64,000 nucleotides of DNA from Macrococcoides psychrotolerans (GCF_038095555.1 NZ_CP124591.1:1426001-1490000); one strand, 5' to 3'; numbered from the stretch's first letter, positions 46,371 to 56,178 are shown. Notes: generated by a model not told the origin, from the sequence alone. Translations and numbers: made by a program.

Positions 46371-48779
46371 CTAGTTCGCCACGATATTGACAAGTTTATT
46401 TGGAACGGCGATTACTTTTCTTACTGTTTTGCCTTCAATCGCTGTCTGTACCGCTTCAAGTGATAACGCGAATGTCTCCATTTCTGCTTTATCCATATCT
46501 TTCGCGATTGTTGCTTTTTGTTTAAGCTTACCGTTCACTTGAATTACGATCTCAACTTCGCTGTCCACAAGCTTACTTTCGTCATATACCGGCCATGCTT
46601 CATACGTTATTGATTCCGTACCGCCAAGTTTTTCCCAAAGTTCTTCTGTGATGTGTGGTGCAATCGGATTCAATAACTTCACGAATCCACGGATATGGTC
46701 GATGTTTAATTGCTCTGCTTTGTATCCTTCATTGATAAATACCATCATCTGTGAGATTGCTGTATTGAAGCCTAATGTTTCATAGTCATCTGTCACTTTC
46801 TTCACAGTTTGATGATACACTTTATCCATAGCTTCTACTGGTTGTTCTGTAATCTTCTCAGTGAGTGTGCCATCTTCATTTACAAGCAGGCGATACACAC
46901 GGTCTAAGAATCGTCTTGCACCGTCTAACCCATTTGTACTCCAGGCAATTGATGCATCTAGTGGTCCCATGAACATTTCGTATAGACGCAGTGTGTCTGC
47001 TCCGTGACTTGCAACGACGTCATCCGGATTCACGACATTTCCTTTTGATTTACTCATCTTCTCGTTTCCTTCACCGAGAATCATCCCTTGGTTGAATAGT
47101 TTCTGGAATGGTTCTTTCGTGTGTACAACGCCTAGATCGTACAACACCTTATGCCAGAAACGTGCATAGAGTAAATGAAGCACGGCGTGTTCTGCACCAC
47201 CGATATATAAATCTACTGGCAACCATTTCTTAAGAAGCTCAGGATCTGCAATCATGTCAGAATTTTTCGGATCGATATAACGCAAGTAATACCAGCAGCT
47301 ACCCGCCCATTGTGGCATCGTGTTCGTCTCACGGCGTCCTTTCATCCCTGTTACAGGATCTGTGACATTGACAAATTCATCAATATTGGCAAGTGGTGAT
47401 TCCCCTGTCCCTGATGGCTTGATGTGTTCTGTCTTCGGCAGCATGAGTGGCAATTCTTCTTCAGGTACAGTCGTCATTGAACCATCTTCCCATGTAATTA
47501 CAGGAATTGGTTCACCCCAGTAACGTTGACGAGAGAATAACCAGTCACGTAGTTTGTAAGATACTTTCTTTTCACCGATACCTTTAGCTTCTAATAGCTC
47601 GATTGCACGTCTGATTCCTTCCTCTTTGTTCAGGCCATCAAGTTCACCTGAGTTGATATGAACACCATCACCTGTGTAAGCTGACGTGTTATCGCCACCT
47701 TCAATCACTGGTTTAATGTCTAATCCGAACTGATTTGCAAACTCAAAGTCACGCTCATCGTGTGCGGGTACTGCCATAATAGCACCTGTTCCATATGATG
47801 CTAATACGTAATCAGAAATCCAGATTGGCATACGTTCACCGTTGAATGGATTGACTGCATAACGTCCTGTAAAGACCCCAGTCTTGTCTTTCGCAAGATC
47901 CGTACGTTCCAGGTCAGATTTTCTTGCTGCCTGTTCCTGATATGCTTTTACCGCTTCTGCTTGTTCTTCTGATGTAATTGCCGCAACTAATTCATGCTCA
48001 GGTGATAATACGGCATATGTCGCACCGTAAATTGTGTCTGGACGTGTTGTAAATACTTTAAATGTATGTTCTGAATCTTCAACTTCGAAAGCAACTTCGG
48101 CACCTTCTGAACGACCAATCCAATTACGCTGCATATCTTTTAGAGATTCCGGCCAGTCCAGCTCTTCTAGATCTTCTAGTAAGCGATCTGCATATTCAGT
48201 GATTTTAAGGACCCACTGACGCATCGGTTTACGAATAACAGGATGTCCACCACGCTCTGATACACCATCGATTACCTCTTCATTTGATAATACGGTACCG
48301 AGTGCAGGGCACCAGTTTACTGCTACTTCATCCACATATGCTAAACCTTTTTTATACAGCTGTATGAAGATCCACTGTGTCCATTTATAATATTCTGGGT
48401 CTGTCGTATTAATTTCACGCTCCCAGTCATAGCTGAAGCCAAGTTCTTGAATTTGACGTTTGAATGTCGCAATATTCTTCTCGGTGAATTCTGCCGGATC
48501 ATTCCCTGTATCGATTGCATATTGCTCTGCTGGCAGTCCGAACGCGTCCCATCCCATTGGATGTAATACGTTATAACCTTGCATACGCTTAAAACGAGAA
48601 ATGATATCCGTTGCTGTATAACCTTCAGGATGTCCAACGTGAAGACCAGCACCTGATGGATATGGGAACATATCCAATGCATAGAAATTCTTATCCTTGT
48701 CTTCAGTCGTTTTAAATGTATGGTTATCTAACCAGTACTTCTGCCATTTCTTCTCAATTGTTTGATGATTAAAGCTCAT
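46371..48779 (-). CDS. leuS: Leucyl-tRNA synthetase
   Basis: Class I synthetase for tRNA-Leu with an editing domain. The 802-residue product has the HIGH motif HVGHPEGYT near 46-54, the CP1 editing region around 220-400 with FTTRPDTIYGATY and a conserved GTGAIMAVPAHDERDFEFA, and KMSKS in NEKMSKSKGN near 575. AAAGGAGG precedes the start. A T-box leader controls it. Confidence 0.97.
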   Translation of the reverse strand: MSFNHQTIEKKWQKYWLDNHTFKTTEDKDKNFYALDMFPYPSGAGLHVGHPEGYTATDIISRFKRMQGYNVLHPMGWDAFGLPAEQYAIDTGNDPAEFTEKNIATFKRQIQELGFSYDWEREINTTDPEYYKWTQWIFIQLYKKGLAYVDEVAVNWCPALGTVLSNEEVIDGVSERGGHPVIRKPMRQWVLKITEYADRLLEDLEELDWPESLKDMQRNWIGRSEGAEVAFEVEDSEHTFKVFTTRPDTIYGATYAVLSPEHELVAAITSEEQAEAVKAYQEQAARKSDLERTDLAKDKTGVFTGRYAVNPFNGERMPIWISDYVLASYGTGAIMAVPAHDERDFEFANQFGLDIKPVIEGGDNTSAYTGDGVHINSGELDGLNKEEGIRRAIELLEAKGIGEKKVSYKLRDWLFSRQRYWGEPIPVITWEDGSMTTVPEEELPLMLPKTEHIKPSGTGESPLANIDEFVNVTDPVTGMKGRRETNTMPQWAGSCWYYLRYIDPKNSDMIADPELLKKWLPVDLYIGGAEHAVLHLLYARFWHKVLYDLGVVHTKEPFQKLFNQGMILGEGNEKMSKSKGNVVNPDDVVASHGADTLRLYEMFMGPLDASIAWSTNGLDGARRFLDRVYRLLVNEDGTLTEKITEQPVEAMDKVYHQTVKKVTDDYETLGFNTAISQMMVFINEGYKAEQLNIDHIRGFVKLLNPIAPHITEELWEKLGGTESITYEAWPVYDESKLVDSEVEIVIQVNGKLKQKATIAKDMDKAEMETFALSLEAVQTAIEGKTVRKVIAVPNKLVNIVAN

Positions 48780-48799
48780 TATGATTCCTCCTTTAAAAT

Positions 48800-48836
48800 A
48801 AAAAGACAGTCATCCCAAAAATAGGGACGACTGTCA
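48800..48836 (-). terminator. T-box regulated terminator of leuS
   Basis: GACAGTCGTCCC and GGGATGACTGTC pair on the minus strand with TTTTTATTTT after, 20 bases before the leuS ribosome site. Confidence 0.9.
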
Positions 48837-48986
48837 TATAGACAACCGCGGTACCACCCGCAATTCACTTTAATAGTGCAGCTTTAGTTGATTCAGTTTA
48901 AACCCCAGCAAGTTCACATTTCACGTTTACCAGTTCACAGCACCCACTGGCTTCCTTGAAAACGATTCACGTTACTACTCTAGTTA
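48800..48986 (-). promoter_or_regulatory. T-box riboswitch leader of leuS
   Basis: The minus strand has GGGTGGTACCGCGG (48846-48859), the T-box core, upstream of the terminator. The 125 bases before it fold into stem I like sequence. Leucine specificity is taken from the downstream gene. Confidence 0.93.
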
Positions 48987-48991
48987 AATCT

Positions 48992-49020
48992 ATAATAAGG
49001 GTTATTTTATATTTGCGCAA
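48992..49020 (-). promoter_or_regulatory. leuS promoter
   Basis: Minus-strand TTGCGC (49015-49020) and TATTAT (48992-48997), 17-base spacer, just upstream of the T-box leader. The -35 box is weak. Confidence 0.55.
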
Positions 49021-49106
49021 CCCTTTCAGAAAAAGTTACATTTTTTAATTTCACACCATTATTTTGAATTATGCAAATATTTTAAAAAATCAGTGTATCT
49101 TTACTC

Positions 49107-50276
49107 TTATTCATAGAGATTGATCTTGCGGTCAAATACGAAGAGAAAGAAAAAGCCGATTGCGATAAAGAAGATCATCGCTGTAAACATAATATCCATA
49201 TTATATGCATCGACTAAGAACCCACCAAGCAACGGCCCAATTGCACGACCTAATGTTGCAGTTGAATTGACGATGCCTTGATAGACGCCTGTTCGTCCTT
49301 TCGGTGCAAGCATATTCGCAATAGTCGGAACTGCCGGCCACACAAACATCTCACCGATTGTTAATATCACCATTCCAAGCATAAACATAAGAAATGTATC
49401 GGCAAAGCTTGTCACAATATACGATACGATAAAGATGACAAATCCAATAGCAATCTGCGTTTTTATACGTGTTGACAGTCGATTGATAATAGGAGCAATC
49501 AGTGGCTGGCCAGCAATAATCAGCACACCATTCATTGCCCATAATGAGCTATATGCTTTAAGCGGTATGCCTAAGTCCTGCGTATAACTTGAAATCGTCG
49601 ACTGCCATTGCACGTATCCAATCCAGCACAAACAGTAGGCTGTACAGACCATTAACAGTGCGTTGAATTTAGTTTTGTCTTTAATGTTTCCGACGTCACG
49701 CATCACATTGCTACCCGCGGCAATCGGTTCAGCTGAACGATAACCGAAGAATGCGATAAAGAAGAAGACCGCATACATCAAGAAGTTCAGAATGAAGATA
49801 TACGTGAAACTAAGGTCAGCGATAAATCCACCTAATGCCGCTCCAAGCGCCACACCAAGGTTTTGAGAGATATAGATTGCATTAAATGTTTTGCGCCCCC
49901 CTTCAGGCCATGCGCTACCTGCCATCGCATAGATGGAAGGAAAGACGATACCTGAGCCAAAGCCAAGTATAACGAGCCATACCGCGTACCAAGGCCAGCC
50001 ATGTAAGAATATAATGCCGAGAAGGCTGATTGCTGAAATAACGATACCAATCAAGATTGAGCGGTATCCTCCTATCTTATCGAACAATGTGCCCCCTAAT
50101 AAATTACCAAGAACGGATGCACCAGAATTAAGCATCAAGACAAATCCTGCAAGACTTAAGCTTTTACCGAGTTCATTATGTAGATAAATTGTATTCAGTG
50201 GCCAGATTAAGCTTGCTCCTGTAACGTTCACGGCCATACCGATAACAAGCAGCCACACAATTTTTGGCATTTTCAT
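49107..50276 (-). CDS. MFS transporter (drug-efflux-like)
   Basis: A 389-residue protein with twelve predicted membrane segments. The first loop has GNLLGGTLFDKIGGYRS near 58-74, the MFS motif A pattern, and the middle has GSAWPEGGRKTFNAIYISQN near 125-144. The family includes MdtG/YttB-like multidrug exporters; the substrate is unknown. GGTGAGG precedes the ATG. Divergent from ytqA. Confidence 0.87.
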   Translation of the reverse strand: MKMPKIVWLLVIGMAVNVTGASLIWPLNTIYLHNELGKSLSLAGFVLMLNSGASVLGNLLGGTLFDKIGGYRSILIGIVISAISLLGIIFLHGWPWYAVWLVILGFGSGIVFPSIYAMAGSAWPEGGRKTFNAIYISQNLGVALGAALGGFIADLSFTYIFILNFLMYAVFFFIAFFGYRSAEPIAAGSNVMRDVGNIKDKTKFNALLMVCTAYCLCWIGYVQWQSTISSYTQDLGIPLKAYSSLWAMNGVLIIAGQPLIAPIINRLSTRIKTQIAIGFVIFIVSYIVTSFADTFLMFMLGMVILTIGEMFVWPAVPTIANMLAPKGRTGVYQGIVNSTATLGRAIGPLLGGFLVDAYNMDIMFTAMIFFIAIGFFFLFVFDRKINLYE

Positions 50277-50360
50277 TAATTTACCTCACCTTCTATATTA
50301 ATTTATCCCAAACAACTCTATTATATGTTAAAATCCATATATTAAGAAAGAGGGAAGATT

Positions 50361-51305
50361 ATGAAACCATTTAAATATGCATTTGATGAAAAAAGATACC
50401 ATACATGGAACTACCATCTCCGCAATAAATTTGGCAAGAAAATATTTAAAGTTGCGCTGGAAGGTGGCTTTGACTGTCCGAATAGAGACGGCACTGTCGC
50501 ATTTGGCGGTTGTACGTTCTGCTCTGCTGCTGGAAGCGGTGATTTTGCTGGAGATCGCGTAGATCCAATTCCAGTTCAGTTTGAAAAGATTAAGAATAAG
50601 ATGCACGAGAAATGGCAGGATGGTGAATATATCGCTTACTTCCAGGCATTTACCAATACACACGCACCACTTGAAGTGTTAAAGGAAAAATACGAAGCAG
50701 CGCTTGCAATTCCCGGTGTTGTCGGCTTGTCAATCGCTACACGACCAGACTGCCTGCCGGATGATGTTGTTGAATATTTAGCAGAACTGAATGAGCGTAC
50801 TTACCTTTGGGTCGAACTTGGACTGCAGACCGTTCATGAGAAGACTTCTAATATTATCAATCGCGCCCACGATATGCAATGTTACTATGACGGCGTCGCT
50901 AAACTACGTAAACATAATATTAACATTTGTACGCACATTATTAACGGTCTGCCGCTTGAAGATTATGATATGATGATGGAAACGGCACGCGTTGTTTCAC
51001 AGATGGATGTTCAAGGTATTAAGATTCACCTGCTTCATCTATTAAAAGGGACGCCGATGGTCAAGCAGTATGAAAAAGGAATGCTTGAATTTATGGATCA
51101 GGAAACATACGTAAAACTCGTTGCGGATCAGCTTGAAATACTCCCAGAGGAAATGATTATCCATCGCATAACAGGGGATGGGCCAATCGATTTAATGATT
51201 GGACCAATGTGGAGCGTAAACAAGTGGGAAGTGTTAAACGGCATTGATGACGAACTGAAAAAACGTGACAGTTATCAAGGTAAATATTTTGGGATTGAAC
51301 AATGA
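50361..51305 (+). CDS. ytqA: Radical SAM protein YtqA (TIGR01212 type)
   Basis: A 314-residue radical SAM enzyme with cluster cysteines C39, C51 and C54 (DCPNRDGTVAFGGCTFCS). It continues with GLSIATRPDCLPDDVVEYL near 117-135 and WVELGLQTVHEKT near 148-160. Reaction unknown; a role in tRNA or rRNA modification is possible because the next gene is a methyltransferase. Overlaps ytqB by four bases. Confidence 0.9.
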   Translation: MKPFKYAFDEKRYHTWNYHLRNKFGKKIFKVALEGGFDCPNRDGTVAFGGCTFCSAAGSGDFAGDRVDPIPVQFEKIKNKMHEKWQDGEYIAYFQAFTNTHAPLEVLKEKYEAALAIPGVVGLSIATRPDCLPDDVVEYLAELNERTYLWVELGLQTVHEKTSNIINRAHDMQCYYDGVAKLRKHNINICTHIINGLPLEDYDMMMETARVVSQMDVQGIKIHLLHLLKGTPMVKQYEKGMLEFMDQETYVKLVADQLEILPEEMIIHRITGDGPIDLMIGPMWSVNKWEVLNGIDDELKKRDSYQGKYFGIEQ

Positions 51306-51853
51306 AAGCACTCGGCATCCTTCCATTTGCAAGAAAACTTATCGACACATATATCGAACAAGGCGCAACAGTAATCGATGCGACGTGCGGTAATGGCAAC
51401 GATACGCTCTATCTAGCACAGCAGCTCCAGGGCACTGGCGTTATCCATGCATTTGATATACAGCAGTCAGCGATTAATAATACAAAGGATAAAACAGCAG
51501 CATTCAATAATATTGAATACCACTTGGATGGTCATCAAAACGTTCTGGATTACGTCGATTCTCCTGTGCGTCTTTCAATCTTCAACTTAGGCTACCTACC
51601 TAAAGGAGATAAATCGATCGTAACATTGCCACAGACAACAATTCAGGCCATTGAGCGCATATTTTCTATACTGGAAAAAGAAGGCATCATCATATTAGTC
51701 ATATATCCAGGGCATGCTGAAGGTCAGATTGAAAAAGAGGTTGTATTAAACTATCTGCAACAATTCAATCAAGAAGATGCTCATATCTTTAAGTATGAAT
51801 TTATTAATCAGAAAAACAATCCGCCATTTATATGCGCAATAGAAAAACGCTGA
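51302..51853 (+). CDS. ytqB: Class I SAM-dependent methyltransferase YtqB
   Basis: A 183-residue rRNA-methylase-like protein with the SAM loop VIDATCGNGNDTLYLA near 24-39, FDIQQSAINNT near 54-64 and NLGYLPKGDKSIVT near 96-109. The NLGYLP motif suggests an amino or base methylation active site. No strong ribosome site, fitting coupling to ytqA. Substrate not recognisable. Confidence 0.9.
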   Translation: MKALGILPFARKLIDTYIEQGATVIDATCGNGNDTLYLAQQLQGTGVIHAFDIQQSAINNTKDKTAAFNNIEYHLDGHQNVLDYVDSPVRLSIFNLGYLPKGDKSIVTLPQTTIQAIERIFSILEKEGIIILVIYPGHAEGQIEKEVVLNYLQQFNQEDAHIFKYEFINQKNNPPFICAIEKR

Positions 51854-51871
51854 TCTTCTGATCAGCGTTTT
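51844..51871. terminator. Terminator between ytqB and rot
   Basis: AAAACGCTGATC and GATCAGCGTTTT form a perfect 12-bp stem with T and A runs; it includes the ytqB stop codon. Confidence 0.9.
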
Positions 51872-51872
51872 T

Positions 51873-52277
51873 TTATCCGCATATTTCCATAATTGCATCA
51901 AAGTGTGCCTTCATCTGTTCTTTTTTTCCTTTAAGAGACTCACACGCACAGTTGACAATCTCTTCCTTTATCGGAAGTTTTTCTTCGTTATAATAAATCA
52001 TGACCGTACGTTCATCGTCTGCTGGACGCACCTTTTTTATCCAGCCATTTTCAACTAACGTATTATAAAAGCGCGTGCGTTTATAGGGTTTAATATTTAA
52101 GTATTCATCCAGAGCCTTCATCGGCATTGGACCTTTCTCCCATAATGTAACCATAACAATATATTCTTCTTTCGATAAATTAAAATTATCACTGATGAGA
52201 TCAAATATTTCATCAATCTCCTGCTGAAGTTCGTTCAGTAATACCATATCACTCACTTCATGTTTATATTTAGACAT
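51873..52277 (-). CDS. rot: SarA-family transcription regulator, Rot homologue
   Basis: A 134-residue winged-helix protein. LSKEEYIVMVTLWEKGPM and IKPYKRTRFYNTLVENGW, then the SarA-family wing RPADDERTVMIYYNEEKL, closely follow the pattern of S. aureus Rot (repressor of toxins), including the KPYKRTR recognition helix. GAGGTGGG precedes the ATG. The adjacent alpha/beta hydrolase gene is also the neighbour of rot in S. aureus. Whether it controls exoproteins here is unknown. Confidence 0.85.
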   Translation of the reverse strand: MSKYKHEVSDMVLLNELQQEIDEIFDLISDNFNLSKEEYIVMVTLWEKGPMPMKALDEYLNIKPYKRTRFYNTLVENGWIKKVRPADDERTVMIYYNEEKLPIKEEIVNCACESLKGKKEQMKAHFDAIMEICG

Positions 52278-52302
52278 ATTCCCACCTCACATCAAACATA
52301 TC

Positions 52303-53124
52303 TTACTGTATACCCGAATCTTCTGTAATCAATCCTACATAATTCATCCTGTTATTCATAAATGATTCGACATAGTATAAGACGTTATCACGTTCTGGTT
52401 CGTTATGCAGTTCATGGTATAGCGTACGCCAGTTTTTAATGTAGATTTCTGATGTCTTAACCTCTTTAGTAAACAATTTAATTTGATCAACATCTGCAAC
52501 CCTATCTGCATCACTGAACATAATCATCAACGGTACATCCCCGATCTTATGAATATGTTCCATTGTTGCTTTCATAGATTCGATAATCGATTTATATAGA
52601 TTAAAGCTTACTTTCTGTACCATTAATGTATCTTTTTTCAGTTCATCAATATTCGCCTGTACACGCGTCAAGTCCTCAAGCGGGATATTCATATCGAACT
52701 TTGCTTCCTTCGAAATTGAACTCAGACCAGATACCAGGAAATTCTTACGTGTCGTCACTGTATTTTGAAAGCCAAATAATGGAGATAATAATACTACGCC
52801 TTCTAATTTTAAATCAACGTTCTCCAGAAGATTTGTTACGATGAGTCCGCCTAAACCCACACCTATCAAGAACACCGGCATATGATATTCTTCTGCGACC
52901 TCTATCCATTCCAATACTTTTTCACCATAAACATCGAACGATTCGATATGCCCACGGTTCACACGCGATGTCTGTCCCTGGCCAGGAAGGTCTCCCATAA
53001 TCACATGATACCCATCTCTACGCAACCTCGTTATAAACCATGCGTAACGTCCATGATGTTCAAGTAAATTATGTACGATGACGACAACCCCTTTTGGTGT
53101 TCCCTCTGTTTCCCACTTCCACAT
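52303..53124 (-). CDS. Alpha/beta hydrolase (lysophospholipase-like) without nucleophilic serine
   Basis: A 273-residue Hydrolase_4/monoacylglycerol-lipase-like fold: VVVIVHNLLEHHGRYAW near 13-29, VIMGDLPGQGQTSR near 41-54 and acid/base-like FSDADRVAD and YHELHNE near the end. The nucleophile elbow reads GVGLGG, so residue 90, serine in active enzymes, is glycine. The oxyanion HGxxEH motif is HNLLEH. It may be a non-catalytic binding protein. It lies 25 bases upstream of rot on the same strand. Confidence 0.85.
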   Translation of the reverse strand: MWKWETEGTPKGVVVIVHNLLEHHGRYAWFITRLRRDGYHVIMGDLPGQGQTSRVNRGHIESFDVYGEKVLEWIEVAEEYHMPVFLIGVGLGGLIVTNLLENVDLKLEGVVLLSPLFGFQNTVTTRKNFLVSGLSSISKEAKFDMNIPLEDLTRVQANIDELKKDTLMVQKVSFNLYKSIIESMKATMEHIHKIGDVPLMIMFSDADRVADVDQIKLFTKEVKTSEIYIKNWRTLYHELHNEPERDNVLYYVESFMNNRMNYVGLITEDSGIQ

Positions 53125-53209
53125 AATGATGCTCCTTTATATTTCATACTACTTGTTATTAATGATAAAATTATTATACCAAATAATTTTATTTCATGGA
53201 GGGAAATGT

Positions 53210-53725
53210 ATGTTATATGAATATGATGGTAAGCTTCCTCAACTCGATGACTCAGCGTTTGTAGCTCCAAATGCTGTAGTTACAGGAGATGTTACAGTCG
53301 GGCGTGACGCTACAATATGGTATGGCACAGTAATTCGAGGAGATGTAGCACCTGTATCTATCGGTAACGGAACAAATGTACAGGATTTATGTTGTTTACA
53401 CCAGTCAGGTGGAAAACCACTTATTATCGAAGACAACGTAACAATCGGTCACCGCGTCACTCTTCATTCACCAATTATTCGTAAAAATGCATTGATCGGG
53501 ATGGACTCTACCATTCTTGATGGGGCTGAAATTGGCGAAAACGCATTTATTGGTGCTGGTTCTCTTGTTCCGCCCGGGAAGAAGATTCCACCGAATACAT
53601 TAGCATTCGGACGCCCGGCTAAAGTCATTCGAGAGCTGACAGAAGAAGATAAAGCGGAAATGGCCGCGAATATTGAACGTTATATCTCCAAAGGAAAACA
53701 GTACAAAAAGATGCATGAACAATAA
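53210..53725 (+). CDS. Gamma-class carbonic anhydrase family protein
   Basis: A 171-residue left-handed beta-helix protein of hexapeptide repeats (for example DVTVGRDATIWYGTVIRGD). The three expected zinc histidines are H64 (CCLHQ), H81 (TIGHR) and H86 (TLHSP). GGAGGG sets the ATG at 53210; an open frame runs back to 53078. Members are carbonic anhydrases or carnitine/transferase-like proteins; activity is not predictable. Confidence 0.9.
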   Translation: MLYEYDGKLPQLDDSAFVAPNAVVTGDVTVGRDATIWYGTVIRGDVAPVSIGNGTNVQDLCCLHQSGGKPLIIEDNVTIGHRVTLHSPIIRKNALIGMDSTILDGAEIGENAFIGAGSLVPPGKKIPPNTLAFGRPAKVIRELTEEDKAEMAANIERYISKGKQYKKMHEQ

Positions 53726-53758
53726 AAATGGGCGAGAGAAATATCTCTCACCCATTTT
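53724..53758. terminator. Terminator between the carbonic anhydrase-like gene and the small membrane protein gene
   Basis: AAAATGGGCGAGAGA pairs with TCTCTCACCCATTTT with one mismatch; T and A runs on both sides. Confidence 0.85.
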
Positions 53759-53760
53759 TA

Positions 53761-54096
53761 TTATGCGATTCCGAACCTTTTATGCATAAACGGTAAGCCC
53801 GCAATAATAAAGCTTAATAGAAATTCATAGAACATCGAGAAGAAGTTCATAAAGAAGAATGTTACATTATGATATAAAATCGAACCGATACCTTCAGCAC
53901 CATACAAGTAATTCACATCGATTGCATTGTCGATAATGTTCAGCACAATAATAACAAGCGCCATCGTCCATGCTTTCTTTGTAATTATTGCAGCAATTAA
54001 AGCGATAATCGTGATGACAATCGGCTCAAACACGAACAATTGAAAAAATGGGTCAAGTGTACCACCGAAAATATAAAACGCCATATCTCTAAACAT
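53761..54096 (-). CDS. Small integral membrane protein of unknown function
   Basis: A 111-residue product with three hydrophobic segments (about 20-38, 42-60, 78-100) and few charges apart from the C-terminus MHKRFGIA. GAAGAGGTG precedes the ATG. I do not recognise a family. It stands alone between terminators. Confidence 0.7.
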   Translation of the reverse strand: MFRDMAFYIFGGTLDPFFQLFVFEPIVITIIALIAAIITKKAWTMALVIIVLNIIDNAIDVNYLYGAEGIGSILYHNVTFFFMNFFSMFYEFLLSFIIAGLPFMHKRFGIA

Positions 54097-54209
54097 ATAG
54101 ACACCTCTTCATTAATAAATCTAAGACATCTATATCTTAACATCAATATACGCAGTGCGATGTTAAGATTTCTTAAAGATTGACGTATTTATTTACATTA
54201 AATTAACAA

Positions 54210-54878
54210 TTAAAAACGACTAACTACATCATCGTATGGACGACGTGCTTTCGGACGTTTTGGACCTTGTGCACGATAACCGAAAGCCACCATAACTGAG
54301 ATCCCCTCTTCTTCAGGGTTCATCACGCCATGTTTAGCTAATATATCGTTAACCGCTTCATAGTTAAATCCTTCAATCGGACATGAATCGATACCGATTT
54401 CTGCTGCTGCTGTCATCATATTACCTAATGCGATATATGTCTGTTTACCTGCCCAGTCAAATAATGTACGTTCATCATTTGCAACATCAATATCTGTCGT
54501 CTGGAAACTTTCGTAAATGCGGATCATCTTCTGTAGGATCTCATCATTGTTTACACGTGGCCCGAAATGATTTTTAAACAGTTCTGAATCATATCGTGCA
54601 TTACGTTTCGCCAAAATTAAAACAAAGTGACTTGCAGTATCTAACTGACCTTTCGCTGCGCCCCAGCCCACCTGTTTAATCTCTTCTTTCACCGCTTCAT
54701 TTTCTAGAATTACGAAGCGCCACGGCTCTAATCCGATAGAAGATGGACTTAATCGACCCACTTCTAAGATAAATTTCATATCACTTTCGTCAACAGGTTT
54801 ATCCTTATCGAATACTTTCGTAGCGAAGCGAAAGTTATGCGCTTCTAAAATCTGTGCTTTTAATTGTTCTTTATTCAT
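54210..54878 (-). CDS. NAD(P)H-dependent nitroreductase-family oxidoreductase
   Basis: A 222-residue FMN enzyme. Family marks are HNFRFATKVFD near 15-25, GRLSPSSIGLEPWRFVILEN near 44-63 and a C-terminal FGYRAQGPKRPKARRPYDDVV. The start at 54878 follows AAGAAGG; an open frame extends to 54989 without a ribosome site. Substrates of such proteins range from nitroaromatics to quinones and cannot be told here. Confidence 0.9.
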   Translation of the reverse strand: MNKEQLKAQILEAHNFRFATKVFDKDKPVDESDMKFILEVGRLSPSSIGLEPWRFVILENEAVKEEIKQVGWGAAKGQLDTASHFVLILAKRNARYDSELFKNHFGPRVNNDEILQKMIRIYESFQTTDIDVANDERTLFDWAGKQTYIALGNMMTAAAEIGIDSCPIEGFNYEAVNDILAKHGVMNPEEEGISVMVAFGYRAQGPKRPKARRPYDDVVSRF

Positions 54879-55002
54879 ATTATCCCTTCTTTCAATTAGA
54901 TAATAGGGAATATAGTGCTTGATGTAAAGCAGAATGAACTCGAGGATGAAGTTTAAGTTTGTATGAGTGACCGCTATGTGGACATTCACAAACTACAGTA
55001 AT

Positions 55003-55503
55003 TTAAAGATATAGATTCATCAATACAGCATCTTTATATTCATCATTCACTTTAGAATAATTCTTAAAATAACCGATTTCTTTAAAACCGAACTTCTGAT
55101 ACAAGTTTATCGCTGATTCATTGGCATGATAAACTTCAAGTGTAATAACTTCGATTGACCTTTCTTTTGCAAAATCAATCAATGACTGCATTATTCGACT
55201 TCCAACGCCTTGTCCCCAGTAATCTTTACGCACCGATATTGCAAGTCGTGCTTGATGTTCTATTCTCATACGACCATTTCCCATTATATTTCCAATACCT
55301 ACAACGTTATCCTCATCCATTGCAACAAGCATAATATCCTTCTCTTTCGCTGCAATATTCGCTATAATCGTACGTTCTGTTTCAACCGAGAAACCTAGTC
55401 CTTCACTGCCGAACAATAGATTATCTGTTTCCCCGCCAACAATCTTGCAATACTCAAGAATCCCTTCAGCATCATTAATATTGACACTTCTAATCTCAAA
55501 CAT
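55003..55503 (-). CDS. GNAT family N-acetyltransferase
   Basis: A 166-residue GNAT domain with the acetyl-CoA loop VRKDYWGQGVGSRIM near 92-106, EVYHANESAINLYQKFGFKE near 124-143 and a C-terminal DAVLMNLYL. Substrate unknown. AAGGGGAG precedes the start. It follows the HAD gene by 12 bases in the same direction, so the two may be cotranscribed. Confidence 0.88.
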   Translation of the reverse strand: MFEIRSVNINDAEGILEYCKIVGGETDNLLFGSEGLGFSVETERTIIANIAAKEKDIMLVAMDEDNVVGIGNIMGNGRMRIEHQARLAISVRKDYWGQGVGSRIMQSLIDFAKERSIEVITLEVYHANESAINLYQKFGFKEIGYFKNYSKVNDEYKDAVLMNLYL

Positions 55504-55515
55504 CGCTATCTCCCC

Positions 55516-56178
55516 TTATAAGATACTCTTAATTTCTTCTAATTCTTCAATGCGATACGTGGCATCTACTTGTTTTACGCCATAGTAGCAGCTATCTATC
55601 CCGAATTGATGTGCCCCGATGATATCTGACGTATATGTATCTCCAATCATCAGAACTTCCGATAAATCTCTGACTTCAAGTGTTTCGATACAATGTTTAA
55701 AGAAATTGTGATGAGGCTTTTCATAGCCAATCTCCTCAGATATAAAGTGATGCGTGAAATATTCCAGAATACCAGCATCTTTCATGCGCTTCATCTGGGT
55801 ATAGAACACCCCATTAGTTGCAGTACAAAGGATGTAGCCCTTACGCTTCAAATAATCCAGAAACTGCAATGCGCCATCCACAAGATCATGGCTGTTATTA
55901 ATATGCTCTCTAAAAATCTGTTCCTTCACTGCACCGTCCACATCAATACCAAGCGTCTTAAAGAAAACTTTAAAGCGATGTGTCAGTACATGACGCTTAT
56001 CAACTCTACCCGCTTCAAGCTCACGCCAAAGCCCGACATTAATATCATGATAACGTGCGTATAATTCATCAGAAAAAGTCACACCTTCCGACTCAAACAC
56101 ACGCCTAATCGCAGTTTCTTCACCTTTTTTGAAATCGAGGATCGTATTATCTAAATCACATAAAATATATTTGTACAT
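55516..56178 (-). CDS. HAD-family pyrimidine nucleotidase, YjjG type
   Basis: A 220-residue HAD phosphatase with DLDNT nucleophile motif (D8, D10), CTATNGVFYTQMKR near 117-130 (motif II threonine) and EKPHHNFFKHC plus MIGDTYTSDIIGA near 172 and 198. The length and motifs fit YjjG, which dephosphorylates non-canonical pyrimidine nucleotides. AGGAG precedes the start. Confidence 0.88.
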   Translation of the reverse strand: MYKYILCDLDNTILDFKKGEETAIRRVFESEGVTFSDELYARYHDINVGLWRELEAGRVDKRHVLTHRFKVFFKTLGIDVDGAVKEQIFREHINNSHDLVDGALQFLDYLKRKGYILCTATNGVFYTQMKRMKDAGILEYFTHHFISEEIGYEKPHHNFFKHCIETLEVRDLSEVLMIGDTYTSDIIGAHQFGIDSCYYGVKQVDATYRIEELEEIKSIL

